From JACRAO01 sp964490895 (GTDB lineage: Bacteria; Bdellovibrionota; UBA1018), in contig CAZBEI010000094.1 of the NCBI GenBank assembly GCA_964490895.1, forward strand, positions 1 to 49,681: a DNA stretch of 49,681 bases. The letters are read 5' to 3'. Below are positions 1-10,700 of this stretch, in pieces. Position numbers and translations under genes: made by a program. Each line of letters opens with the position of its first letter. Position 1 is the stretch's first letter. The notes beneath the pieces are model-generated. The model was not told the DNA's origin. It was given only the letters and a program-made list of their open reading frames with translations, and searched no databases.

Positions 1-51
1 ACCTAGAAGGTGCGCCCGGGTTTACTAAAGAGGGCGACACCCTTTGGATAC

Positions 52-141
52 GGAGAGGTGGCTGAGTGGTCTAAAGCGCCGGTCTTGAAAACCGGTGAGG
101 TCGTAAGGCCTCCGTGAGTTCGAATCTCACCCTCTCCGCCA
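52..141 (+). tRNA. tRNA-Ser (anticodon UGA)
   Basis: Type II tRNA with a long variable arm. The acceptor stem pairs GGAGAGG with CCTCTCC, the anticodon stem-loop is CCGGT-CTTGAAA-ACCGG with TGA at the anticodon, and the T arm contains GTTCGAATC. A genomic CCA follows discriminator G. It is the first of three serine tRNAs in the window. The accessory island starts about 30 bases after its 3' end, so this tRNA is a plausible integration site, although I found no matching repeat of its 3' end on the far side of the island. Confidence 0.97.
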
Positions 142-169
142 TTCTTAGTCAGCGTTGCTGAGGCAAAAG

Positions 170-1112
170 TCAAAAAACGTAAGTGTAATAACCAATTGAA
201 ACCACTGAAGAGGGCCCGGCGGTCCTTGGTCTGATCTTTCGTAGAATTTCACGAAACATCACTGGCAAATCAGCTGCCTTGCACATCTGATTTATGACGT
301 CAATTTCATGAATAAACGCTTCATAGATTGAAACCTTTTCTGCCCAATCACCGACGATTGAAGTTGTATAGTAATCAGGATCCATGATGCATGGGTCATC
401 AATCTCAAAAGTCTTCCATCTTTGTTGATGTTCTGGAGTCAATCTTGCCAAGTAGCATATTGGTACAGACGCGACATGTTGACCGTCTGCTTTTCTAAAG
501 CCAAGACCGAAATGCTCCAAATAGGTTTGATCCTTCGGTTTCATTGAAAGTGACTCGTAATGCTCATCACTAAGGTGAATTGATCCGGTGAAATCGCTCC
601 AATCAAAAATGTATCTCGGGTCATTTGAATAATTCTCAAGTACTTCTAAATCAAAATACACGGGCGTAAGATTTGGTTCACACTCCCATAGGCGACGGAG
701 ATAGGGCCTGTCGTTGTATTTGTTAATATCAATTCTTTTCATTACCTCCGCTTTACTGGGGTAGTGACAAATTTCAGAGAATTTCTCTTTGATGAGTTTC
801 TTTTGAGCGTCTTTTCCTCTGTCTGGGAATCGCTTGATATGAGGATTTAAGTCGTAGACTACGACAACTAGTTCTTCTTCGACCAGCTCTTCCACCATCG
901 CCGCCAACTGGTTGGCTGCTGATGAAGTAGGCCTTACACGGATTCACAAACGAGAGAAGCTGCTCAACGGAACTAGTCTCAGTGCCCAAGTCTGTTATGC
1001 AGTCGTCACAGACTGCTTCACATAGCGAAGTGAGCGGTACCCCATTAAAGTCACGGGACTGGCAAAAGAACTCAGCAATGTTTTTGAGTAGTTCAACTTT
1101 ATTTGGAACCAT
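170..1112 (-). pseudogene. Frameshifted third gene of the AbiE operon, unknown function
   Basis: Two overlapping reading frames appear to be one gene broken by a frameshift. The first begins with ATG at 1112, only 11 bases after abiEii ends, and reads well to about residue 57 (...LLSFVNP). The second frame carries on as VRPTSSAANQLAAMVEEL and runs to 170. The switch lies near positions 935-945. Joined, the protein would be about 315 residues, acidic and soluble, without signal peptide or membrane segments; I recognise no catalytic motif. Its last 20 or so residues (after RKIRP) look unlike the rest, so the 3' end may also be cut off, possibly by recombination near the neighbouring tRNA-Ser. 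Position and spacing suggest co-transcription with abiEi-abiEii. The frameshift could be real decay, programmed, or a sequencing error. The product is unknown. Confidence 0.6.
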
Positions 1113-1123
1113 TTACTATTCGT

Positions 1124-1984
1124 CTACCTTTCCGTGATCTTGGCCTGGCGAAGTTGGCGCTTAATGGCACGAAATACGTCGTTAAACTCTGGAAGAGTCG
1201 CCATTTGAGCCGACAGTCTTGTTTCCCACTTGGCTTTGAGTTGTGCTTCTTTTTTCTCAAAGTCAGCGCGAACTTCATCAAGTACTTTTCCTCTAAACTT
1301 TAGTTTTGCGTGAACACCGGGCAAGCAATCACTCAAATCAACTTTTTTTGATTCTTCCGTGAGTTGCCAGAGGTCATAGAGATCACGCGGCTCTGTGCGC
1401 GCGCGATCCAAAAGGGCCACGGTTTTCTCAGTTGCAATTTCTAAGACCGAATAAACTTTAATCTTCTCACCCTCGGGTAGGTCCTGATACTCAGTGCAGT
1501 TTTTAAGCACAGGAAGATCTTCAGGGGCGTTCACGATTTCTTCTTTGATCGTCACGTCAACTTTGACTTCTTTTGTAGATGCGGTTTTCGGCAATGGGCC
1601 TTCGTAAGAAAGGTAAAAAGTGTGGCTATTTTTGTGAGACGTTGAATCAGGACGAGAAAACGCAAAAGGGATGTTTGCGGCTGCTTTGACCTTTGCGTAG
1701 ACAGTTTCAAGTTCCTTTTTTAGTTCTTCGAAAGTCATCGCTGAATCAAGAAGGGTGAAATCTAAATCTTCGGAGAATCGATAATCATCAAAGTGACAGC
1801 GTCTCAATGCCGTGCCGCCCTTGAAGACCAGCCTTTCTTTCAAGGGGGAGCGCGCAAGTCCCACCAGGAACCAGGCCAGGCAGTAGTCGCGCTCGAGAAC
1901 TGCTTCGGGAATACGGCGGCCTTTTCTGCCGTTTTCATCAAAGAGTCTATTGCCCAGTTTGGAAATCTGGCTTTGCGCAATCAT
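1124..1984 (-). CDS. abiEii: AbiEii-type nucleotidyltransferase toxin
   Basis: Toxin of a type IV (AbiE) abortive-infection / toxin-antitoxin system, 286 residues. The nucleotidyltransferase signature is near residues 57-78: GGTALRR followed by FSEDLDF, the family's GG/S and D-x-D elements that bind Mg-NTP. Family members are thought to transfer nucleotides to RNA, including tRNA acceptor ends, when not restrained by the antitoxin. The start overlaps the abiEi stop codon in TAATG, so translation is probably coupled. The protein is full length for the family and appears intact. The anti-phage role is inferred from the family; phage restriction by this copy cannot be seen from sequence. Confidence 0.93.
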   Translation of the reverse strand: MIAQSQISKLGNRLFDENGRKGRRIPEAVLERDYCLAWFLVGLARSPLKERLVFKGGTALRRCHFDDYRFSEDLDFTLLDSAMTFEELKKELETVYAKVKAAANIPFAFSRPDSTSHKNSHTFYLSYEGPLPKTASTKEVKVDVTIKEEIVNAPEDLPVLKNCTEYQDLPEGEKIKVYSVLEIATEKTVALLDRARTEPRDLYDLWQLTEESKKVDLSDCLPGVHAKLKFRGKVLDEVRADFEKKEAQLKAKWETRLSAQMATLPEFNDVFRAIKRQLRQAKITER

Positions 1985-2841
1985 TAGGTGCTCCTCAGTG
2001 CTTTTAGCTCATCCTCTGAAACATTGAGTCTTAAGCGCCAACGAGCAACATGGTGACCCTCTGGAGGTAATTGAGGATCAAGAAGATTGTAGGTCGCCGT
2101 GAGTTTTGTACGCAGGATGTCCCATTCCGAAGAGGTTCCAATCTGGTAGAGCTCCATGATGTAACCAAGCCTTCGGATGACTGAACCGATATCGAGTCTT
2201 AGGCAGTGCAGTGTTAGTTTCTTCGGATCTATACTTTCTCGCTTCATTGAAAAAGCTTTCGCTACTTCAGTAATGCCGCCGCAATAGTCAGGTTGCTTAA
2301 GACCGTCGAGCAGGGTGCGTTCAAGGTCACTAACCATTACTTTTTCTGTCTTATCAACCCACATTTCGGTGATGCCAAAAAGATCTTCTTGCTTACATCG
2401 AATAAAACGAAACTCCGTTCCTAAAACCGTGCGTGCACGTACAAGCTTTGGAGCCGTTGCGTAAATGATAAGCTGCGGTTGTGTAAGCATCTGGTGGAGA
2501 TCAAATGCAGAAGCATGCGAAATATAGTAGCCCTCATTTTCTGTGATGCTTTTACGTTTACCTCTGATGAGTTCGCGCGCGACGATATATGGATTGCCCA
2601 TGTATTCGCGCTCAAAGCCCATCTCAAAAGGAACTAAGCTGAAGACTCCCGCTTTTAGGCGAGCCGCAACTCCACGTTTCAAAAGCTGGGCGAGCACTTG
2701 ATTGGTCGCATCTCTGGTTTCTAAAATCTCTTCAGCTTCCGCATAGGAGAAAATCGGGCGCCCCTTGTCATAAAGGGTTGCAACAAGTTTTGCAGCTTGA
2801 GAGCTTAGCGCCTTGAGGTGTTTGTTATGTTTTAAGATCAT
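1984..2841 (-). CDS. abiEi: AbiEi-type antitoxin and autorepressor
   Basis: Antitoxin partner of the downstream nucleotidyltransferase, 285 residues. The N-terminal ~90 residues form a winged-helix DNA-binding region of the AbiEi type (ILETRDATNQVLAQLLKRG, then a wing-like segment), followed by the AbiEi antitoxin domain with SDLERTLLDGL near residues 170-180, a conserved family stretch. AbiEi proteins repress their own operon by binding inverted repeats in the promoter, and here a perfect 22-bp inverted repeat overlaps the start codon. The annotated ATG lies inside the repeat arm, so residues MILKHN are encoded by operator DNA. A later start is possible, but no better one is evident. Confidence 0.9.
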   Translation of the reverse strand: MILKHNKHLKALSSQAAKLVATLYDKGRPIFSYAEAEEILETRDATNQVLAQLLKRGVAARLKAGVFSLVPFEMGFEREYMGNPYIVARELIRGKRKSITENEGYYISHASAFDLHQMLTQPQLIIYATAPKLVRARTVLGTEFRFIRCKQEDLFGITEMWVDKTEKVMVSDLERTLLDGLKQPDYCGGITEVAKAFSMKRESIDPKKLTLHCLRLDIGSVIRRLGYIMELYQIGTSSEWDILRTKLTATYNLLDPQLPPEGHHVARWRLRLNVSEDELKALRST

Positions 2842-2909
2842 AATATATCACTATACAGCATATTATGATCTTAAAACATAACTAATTACATATAAAGTTA
2901 TGTTTTAAG
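2824..2909. promoter_or_regulatory. AbiE operator: 22-bp perfect inverted repeat plus a third half-site
   Basis: Arms at 2824-2845 and 2861-2882 are exact reverse complements with a 15-base spacer. A further partial copy (TTATGTTTTAAG) lies at 2898-2909 in the same orientation as the left arm. The left arm covers the first codons of abiEi; the mirrored right arm therefore also spells MILKHN followed by a stop on the opposite strand. AbiEi family members are known to bind such repeats for autoregulation, so this is the likely operator, though binding itself is inferred. Confidence 0.8.
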
Positions 2910-3201
2910 TGCTAAATACTGCATTTTTTAACACATTATGAACTAATTTAATAACTATCATAACAGTTTGACTTATATGAGTATTTTTGAGTTTTTGTAG
3001 TCAGCTTCATTGAACCTCGTGCCTCTACAATAATGCATGACGCGGGGCTTATAGTGGATCTTGCTGGTTCAAGTTCTTACGTAAGTTGCCGATAAATAAG
3101 CAATATTCGAATACATTGAAGTCTGGTACAATCGATCCAGACTTCATTCTTCGATTGGATATATGACACCGGTCCAATTTGAAGATTCATTAGCCGCATG
3201 A
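2910..3201. other. Intergenic, AT-rich, no gene seen
   Basis: Very AT-rich up to about 2990, then more mixed sequence. It probably contains the abiE promoter at its left edge and degraded 5' coding sequence of the DUF2779-like gene toward its right edge, since the reading frames are interrupted by several stops. I see no RNA gene or clear promoter. Confidence 0.4.
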
Positions 3202-3657
3202 ATTAGTGTCCACTTTTTCGGGGGAACTCCAAATGGATCAATCGTTGCCTATTATGGAAAGTTTGAATCGAGCCGAATTTCTGAACTTGCGGAATATTCT
3301 CCTAAATTTAAAGGTGAATTGGAGACTCTTGTAGCTAGAATTACCGATCCCCTGCCTGTGATTCGTGACCATGTTTACGATAATGGTTTTGGCGGCTCTT
3401 TTAGTTTAAAGAGTGTCGCTCCCGCTATTCTTGGAAAGCTCCAGTCATACGAAGGCATGCTTATTGCTGATGGTACTGCTGCACAGCGAGCTTTCGAAGA
3501 ATTAATTGGAGATGAAACTCCTCAAAATAGAAGAGAGGAGCTAATTAAAGCCTCTCTTGAGTATTGCAAGAAAGACACGTTGGTGATGGTGGAGCTGGTA
3601 AAGTGGCTTTACCAGATAGCCGAGTCTGCTTTAATGAAAGGAAAGGAACATGACTGA
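3202..3657 (+). pseudogene. C-terminal remnant of a DUF2779 family protein
   Basis: About 150 codons are open after a TGA at 3199. The translation AYYGKFESSRISELAEY, then FSLKSVAPAILGKL and LEYCKKDTLVMVELVKWL, follows the order of conserved segments at the C-terminal end of DUF2779 proteins (RNase-H/DnaQ-like fold), where the final YC-x-x-D-T-x-x-M-V element carries a conserved acidic residue. Full-length members run to several hundred residues, so the N-terminal part is missing; upstream bases show only broken frames. There is no credible start codon and no ribosome-binding site. The end overlaps the RhuM start by 8 bases, which suggests an original operon. DUF2779 genes are often found in defence-rich islands, but no activity should be assumed here. 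Confidence 0.65.
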
Positions 3658-4440
3658 ACAACTATCTAAAGGCGAAATTATTTTATTTCAGTCAAACGAC
3701 GGCCAAACTAAAATCCAAGTCCGGTTTGAAGGTAAAAGTGTTTGGCTCACGCAAGCCGCTATCGCTGAACTTTTTCAAACGACACCGCAAAACATCACTC
3801 TCCATCTGAAAGCAATTTATGAAGAGAACGAACTCACTGAGGAGGCAACTTGTAAGGAATACTTACAAGTTCGGCAAGAGGGGAAAAGACAGATAAATCG
3901 AAGCCTTAAACATTACAACTTAGAGGCCATCCTTGCCGTTGGATATCGCGTTAGAAGCCCTCGTGGGACTCAGTTCAGGCAATGGGCCACTGCTCAATTA
4001 CAAGAACTACTGGTAAAAGGCTTTGTAATGGATGACGAGCGTCTGAAGGAAGGCAAGTCCATCGGCCAGGATTATTTTGAAGAACTCATTCTTCGTATTA
4101 GAGACATTCGTGCCTCTGAACGAAGGTTCTATCAGAAAATTACCGACATCTACGCTACGAGCATCGACTATGATTCTAAAGCTCCGATCACTCAAGAGTT
4201 CTATGCAACAGTTCAAAATAAACTTCACTGGGCAATCCACGGAAAGACGGCTGCTGAGATCATCAAAAAGCGTGCAGATGCCTCAAAAAAGAACATGGGT
4301 CTGACTACTTGGAAGAACTCACCCGGTGGTCCAATACGAAAGCAAGATGTTACCATTGCCAAAAATTATCAGAGCCAAAAAAGAAATGTCGGCTCTTAAT
4401 CGCATCGTAACAATGTATCTTGATTATGCCGAGGATCAGA
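3650..4440 (+). pseudogene. RhuM family protein (COG3943), frameshifted and truncated
   Basis: Starts at ATG 3650, and the first 240 residues match RhuM/virulence-family proteins: an N-terminal DNA-binding KilA-N/Bro-like region (VWLTQAAIAELFQTTPQNI), then YFEELILRIRDIRASERRFYQ and the KLHWAIHGKTAAEII block. The frame breaks at a run of six A at 4377-4382. Removing one A restores KEMSALNRIVTMYLDYAEDQ, the expected family continuation, to about 4438. After that the similarity ends abruptly at an IS66-type transposase scrap, so the final ~60 residues are also lost. The gene is common in mobile islands and its biochemical role is poorly known. The defect may be real or a homopolymer error, but the truncation stands either way. 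Confidence 0.85.
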
Positions 4441-4600
4441 GTGTTTGACCTGCCAGTTACAAAGATTGAGATCACTGAGTATCAAATCGAGGTAAAAATA
4501 TGTCCATGCTGTCATCGCAAGATTACGGCAGAACTTGCGGCAGGTTTAAAGGGGGCGCTGACAGGGTATGGTCCGCAGATTAATCGATATAGAAACGATG
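4441..4600 (+). mobile_element. IS66-type transposase (TnpC) fragment
   Basis: A short stretch translates as DLPVTKIEITEYQIEVKICP followed by CCHRKITAELAAG and GPQINRY. This matches the zinc-finger region of IS66-family TnpC (E-V-T-E-Y...C-x-x-C...GP). No DDE catalytic core, accessory orfs or inverted-repeat ends are visible, so it is a scrap left by insertion and deletion. Its left edge is exactly where the RhuM similarity stops. Confidence 0.65.
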
Positions 4601-4740
4601 CCTCCCGATCCTTTGTCCCTAACTGTAGACGACCGACCATGTTTCCGTACTCACCAAATAAACTGCTTTTTCCAAACGCTAGGCCATAAAGTAACGATTC
4701 TGAATCAATTGAAGTGTGAGTAAATTCAAAATAATTATTT
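4601..4740. other. Unassigned spacer between IS66 scrap and glucan synthase
   Basis: The minus strand is open across this stretch into the IS66 scrap (4512-4751; includes LFGEYGNMVGRLQLG), but no start, ribosome-binding site or recognisable family supports a gene. It may be another broken gene fragment in the island. Confidence 0.3.
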
Positions 4741-7700
4741 TCAAAGGTCAACCTTTACAGTATGAATTTTGAAATCATCCTGGATAGAAATTTCAGTTGA
4801 ACTCAAAAGGATTCCATCTAACCATATCAAAGGTGAGGTTTTTGTTGTCTGTCCACTCTGAATTGAAACCGAGATTAAATATTGGGTTGCCCCTCGACGA
4901 TAAATCATTTCAAACCCGGGCCAATGCTTGGGAAGACAGGGTTTTAAAGAGAATGATTTGGCTCGAAGTTCAAACCCTAGAATTGATTCCAGGGCGGCAC
5001 GGTACATCCAGCTCGCTGAACCCGTATACCAGGTCCATCCACCCCTACCTACATGAGGAGAAAGTGCATAAATATCTCCAGCCATAACATAGGGTTCAAC
5101 TTTATAGCGGTTGACCCCTGCTCGAGTGGCTGCGTGATTGATGGGGTTTAGCATGGAAAAAAGATTCCCAGCCTGATCCCCATCGCCTTGCTCTGCATAG
5201 GCCATCATGGCCCAGATTGCGGCATGAGTGTACTGACCTCCGTTTTCTCGAACCCCTGGTACGTATCCTTTGATGTATCCTGGATCGGAGGTTCCCTGGT
5301 CAAAAGGTGGAGTGAATAGCTTGACGAGACCCTCTCTGTAATTAACAAGATGTTCGTTTACCGATTTCATTGCTTGTCGGGCACGCTCAGAATCCCCAAC
5401 TCCTGAGAGCACTGCCCAGGATTGGGCAATCGAATCAATTTGGCACTCTTTATTGATCGAAGAACCCAGGGGATATCCGTCATCAAAAAATGCACGACGG
5501 TACCATGCTCCATCCCATGCATATGTCTCGATCGCAGCTTTGATTTGTTCAGCATGTCTCCGATAGTCCGAAGCACGTTTTGATTGCCCTGATTTTTCAC
5601 AAAATGGAATAAATTGAGAGAGAGTTCTGTGCAGGAACCATCCCAACCAAACACTTTCTCCTTTTCCACGATGTCCCACGCGATTCATGCCGTCATTCCA
5701 ATCACCAGATCCCATGAGTGGAAGGCCATGACTTCCAGTTTTGAGACTTCGATCAAGAGCGCGTACACAGTGTTCAAAAATACTTGCAACTTGGGATGAT
5801 GTCCTGGGTAAAAAATAAGAATCATTTTGTTCTGCCTCTAGCTCTGCGGCTGAGATAAATGGAACAGACTCTTCCATCACAGAAAAATCTCCAGTTATGG
5901 AAACATAAAAAGTTACCACGAATGGAAGCCAGAGTAGGTCATCCGAGAAATTTGTTCTTACCCCTCTGCCACTTGGAGGATGCCACCAGTGTTGAACGTC
6001 TCCCTCTTCAAATTGTCGAGCAGCAGCAGTTAGAATCTGTTGCCGAGCTAATTCGGGTCTTGAGTAAACCAAGGCCATCACATCCTGAAGTTGATCACGA
6101 AACCCAATGGCCCCACCCGACTGATAAAAACCAGAACGTGCCCAAATTCTACAGGAGAGGGCTTGATACAGGAGCCATCGGTTGACTAATGTGTTCATTG
6201 AATCATCGGGAGTTTTGATTTCAATAACTCCCAATGTCTGATTCCAATAAGCGAGCACAGCTAAGAGGGCGATTCTCGCAGTCTCTTTTTTTTGATAGAG
6301 AGCGACCAGAGTTCGTGCTTTCTCGGCGTTCTCAGCCTGGCCAAGTAGAATAATGAATTCACGCTCTTCACCTGGACGAAGAGTAAATGTCGTTTGAAAT
6401 GCGGCACAAGGATCCAATCCAGCGCCCGAGGTGTTGGAGAGATTTATTCTCCGTAGGGCAGCTGGGTGGGTTGTGTTTCCATTTCGACCTAAAAATTCCT
6501 TACGATCACAAGTGAAACTCCGATGTTCAACCACCATTTCTGCAAAGGCTACTCTTTGAGTAAATTCGTTATTAAAGGGATTACGGGCGAAAATCGCGCC
6601 AGTCTTATCATCAATCTCTGTGATAACTGTGGGTGCAGTTACAGAACGCTGAGATCCAAGAACCCACTCGACATAGCTAATCACGGAAAGTCGTCGGTTT
6701 TTTTGGGTAAGATTCTTCAATTGCAAACGGCTGATTTTGATAGTTGCATCCAGGGGAACTGAGATGTGAAGTTCCTGTTCTATGCCGTGACTGGTGTGTT
6801 CAAACTGTGTATAGCCCTGGCCATGTCGGATAAAATACGTTTCAGTTTCTCTAATTGGAAGTGGAGTAGGTGACCAGTATTCCCCCGTGTCTTCATCCCG
6901 AATATATATCGCCTCACTGACCGGATCACTAACGGCGTCATTCATCCAGGAGGTTAGGCGATTCTCACGGCTGTTGGTAGACCAGGTATAACCAGAACCA
7001 GATTCCGAAATCAAAAATCCAAAATCAAGGGCATTAGCAACTACATTAATCCATGGAGCAGGAGTCCATTGTCCCTCTTTCAAAATGATTACATATTCAC
7101 GTGTGTCTTCGGTGAATCCACCCATACCATTGAAGAACTTTAATTTTGGTATAATTGGGGTTTTTTCTGGGATGTGCTGTTTCACCACACGTGGATTTAG
7201 GTTCTTAGGTAGGTCGGTTACCGGAATCCTACGTGTGAGCTGTTCTTCGAGTGTCCCTTTTTCAGCGCTCAAAACTACACGGGCCACGGTTTTTAGTAAA
7301 AGCAGGTCACCGGCAGGAATAATATCTGCACGACGAATGAAAATTCCTCCTGGTTTGTCAAGTAGAGCTTTGGAACCACTTATCCGAATCTGTCTTTGCA
7401 ATTCGTCTTGTAGTGATTGGAGATAACTAGAAGGTCGTTCATTGAGAATAACAAGGTCGATAGACAGCCCCTTTAGGCGAAGGTACTCGTGTCCATGCAA
7501 AAGCTCGCGAACCATAATCATGTCCCGTTCATCACTGATGCGGCTCAAAATGATTGGGAAATCTCCACTGATTCCGTAGGCCCATAAGCTGTCTTGAGCC
7601 TTGGTATTTAACCCAAGCAAATGTGGGCGTGGGCGCAAAGAGGGGTCGGAATAGATAATTCTCCCAGCAAGTCTTTGAAAGTTATGGGCCTGATTGATGT

Positions 7701-10700
7701 CGATATTCAGATGGCGAAGTTGAATCCGAGATTGAATCCAGGCAAGGTTTGCCGCACGTGTGAAGACATGAATGTCGTGATATTTATCGGAGAGACGTAA
7801 GGCATCCTCACGGGTATCCGCAATACCCGTCGCGAATAGAACGTGTACGGTTTCTCCTGGAGGTATCCGCACAACGTTCCTTAGAGAAAAAATAGGATCT
7901 AAAACTGAGCCGATGGTTCCAGTAAGTGGACGGTTTTCAGTGATCACTATGGGAAGTGATGCGTCCCTTCCTCTTCCAATAAACTGCGCACGATCTGTCT
8001 CGTATTGAATAGGAGCAAGCACCTCTCCCTCAGTTACGAGAACATGAAAACCCCAGGGTTGCTTTTCTTCCGAAAAACGCCGTCTCCGAGTCGCCAAGAT
8101 TGCGCTTTCTTCTGGAATAAACTCGGTTTGAACAAAGAGATTGCTAAAAGCAGGGTGGGCGGTGTCGTCTTCGGGTAATGCCAAAACGACTTCCATGTAA
8201 CTTGTGGTTTCAATATCGACGGAATCCAAACCGTGATTTGTCAACGTGACCCGGCGAAGCTCAACATTGTCCTCGGTCGACACGATAATTTCCGTATGGG
8301 TAGAAATATCTTCATCCCGACGAGATATTTCTACCTTGTCTTCTGCAAAGGTTACCGCGTATTCTTCAGAATTCAGTAAGGTTGGCTGAAATCCTGAAGA
8401 CCAAAGCCGAGTGGATCCTTTCTTGCGGATATAAATATATTGTCCCCAATTATCTCGTGTAAGGTCTTCACGCCACCGGTTAACTGCAAGGTGGCCACAG
8501 CGAGAGTAACCCGATCCGGCTGAGGTGACCATGACTGAGTAAGTTCCATTGGATAGGAACTGAGTGCGGGGGGTTCCCTGATTGACGTTGGAGTAAAACC
8601 TGGGGCTAGGTCCCGATGAAATTGAAGCTGTGCCATAGGCTTGCACCTCTTCTGGGCGTGGTCGTAACAAAGCCACAGCTTTTGGAATTCGTTCTTGAAG
8701 CAAAAGTTCAGTCGCCTGCACTAAGGGATCCGAGTGAAAACGCCTTTGCATCACTGAATCATTAAGTAAGTTGTTGATAGAGACAAGGCTCATTCCCTGA
8801 TGATGAGACATAAATGAACGCAGAATGAAACTCTTCTGGTTTGCAGGAAGTCGTGCTGGCGTATAATCAATTGATTCAAAAAATCCATATCGAGAAAATG
8901 CTTGAGTCTCCGATAAAATCTCCAGATTTGCGAGCGCTGCACGTGGGTCAACCATTGCCGCCAGCATCGTCGAATAGGGAGAGATTACGAGCTCATCACT
9001 GAGTCCTCGCTTAAGTCCAAGTCCAGGAATTCCAAAGGGCCCATACTGAAAGTTAAGTTGTAGATCACGTGCATTGTAACCAGCTTCGGAAATTCCCCAT
9101 GGTACTCCGTGCTGATCACCATACTCGATCTGACGAGCAACCACTGCATCATAAGTTTGATCAAGAAGAGTGTTGTTGTATCGGCGCATGACCAGCAGGG
9201 GCATTAGGTACTCAAACATCGTGGCGGTCCAAGCGATCAGTGCACGACTGCTTCCAGTTGTTGCCATCTTTCGTCCGAGTTGGAACCAATGTTCTTGAGG
9301 CACCTCCCCCTTGGCAATCGCAACAAAACTGGCAAGCCGTGACTCCGAAGCCAGAAGATCATAGTAAGAATTATCACGCCGTGATTCGGAAACATTATAA
9401 CCGATCACAAAAAGTTTTCGTTCCTGATCAAATAGGAAACGAAAATCCATACCGAGTACGAGTTCGTCACATTGAGCCATGAGAGCTAAAAGACGGGGAC
9501 GTACTTCACGTTGGCTATTTGATTCAAATAACAGGAGATCTCTCTGAAACTCTTGCACTTGTCTCTGTACAGCCATTAACCAAATTCGAGTTTCCGCTAA
9601 TTTATCAGGACTTTCTTCAGTTACAACTCCAGTCAATATATTTTCACATTCGGCCAAACGCAATGAAAGCTCTGTCAGAAGGTTGCTCCAAGATAGCATG
9701 TCTTCACTCTCATCTAGAGAGGTGAGTTTAAGGCAGTCCGCGATTGAATCCTGGAGTTGTTTGAGAGGAATTTTTCCAGGGTTTTCGATGAGACCTTCAA
9801 GTCCACAAGCTTCATCAAATAATTCATGGAGAGTATCTGTAAGTCCAGTTTTAGAAAAACGACGGGATCCTAGATCCTCCGCGAGTTCTCGGCAGGCTTG
9901 TTTGAGTGCTAATAAATGTCCAGCCAGATTGCCACTATCAACTGTGGAAATATACCGAGGACTGAGTGGTTCAAGTGTGAGAGTGTTGTACCAATTAAAA
10001 AAATGTCCATGCATTTTTTCGAGCTTATCGAGTGTTAGAAAAATTTTTTCTAGACTCTCGATGTATTCCAAGAAACCAAGATACCCCAAATCAAAGGCTG
10101 AAGCCGTAGCCAGAAGCTGTAGACCGATATTTGTGGGAGAAGTTCTGTGAGCGACAACCGGTTTGGGATCAATCTGAAAATTGTCTGGTGCAAGCCAGTG
10201 ATCTGCGGCTCCAACAAAAGTTTCAAAATAGTGCCAAGTGCGTCGTGCATACCGTAGAAATGTGCGAACTTCTCCTTGGCTCAGTGGGGTTGCCTTGTGG
10301 GATGATTTCTGGTTTACCCAACGTTTGATGAAAGGTGCTGTCAGCCACAACAGGAGGAAGGGTGAAGCAAATGGCAAGGATCGCATGCGAAAATAAACAA
10401 TCAGACTTCCAATCAGGAATGCCATTAAGGGGCCTGGAACTATAAATTCCCAGATAGAAGAGATTCTATTACGGTTCTTTAAATGAGTCTGAGCAAAGGT
10501 CATCCATTCCAGAAGCTTTTTCCCAGAAACAGCTTTTCGATAGAGTGTACGGGAAATCGCATCTGCCTGGGTCCAAGCATGGTCTGGAAGAAAAGCAATC
10601 ATGAGAAAAACCTGACCCAACCGAATCTTGGTTTGAGCCAATCCATTAAGTAGATAACCTCTCAAGGGTAAACTATCTCGTCTCAAGGCCGCTCCTGATA

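Noticed and set aside
1..51. Possible 3' end of a signal recognition particle RNA before tRNA-Ser(UGA)
   Set aside because: The bases GGTGCGCCCGGG recall the end of some SRP RNAs, but the diagnostic tetraloop region is outside the window.
2842..3200. Search for a CRISPR-like repeat array next to the AbiE operon
   Set aside because: The repeated TTATGTTTTAAG units are few, unevenly spaced and in both orientations, which fits an operator rather than a CRISPR.
4512..4751. Minus-strand 79-codon frame between IS66 scrap and ndvB
   Set aside because: It overlaps IS66 coding sequence on the other strand and has no recognised domain or start signal.
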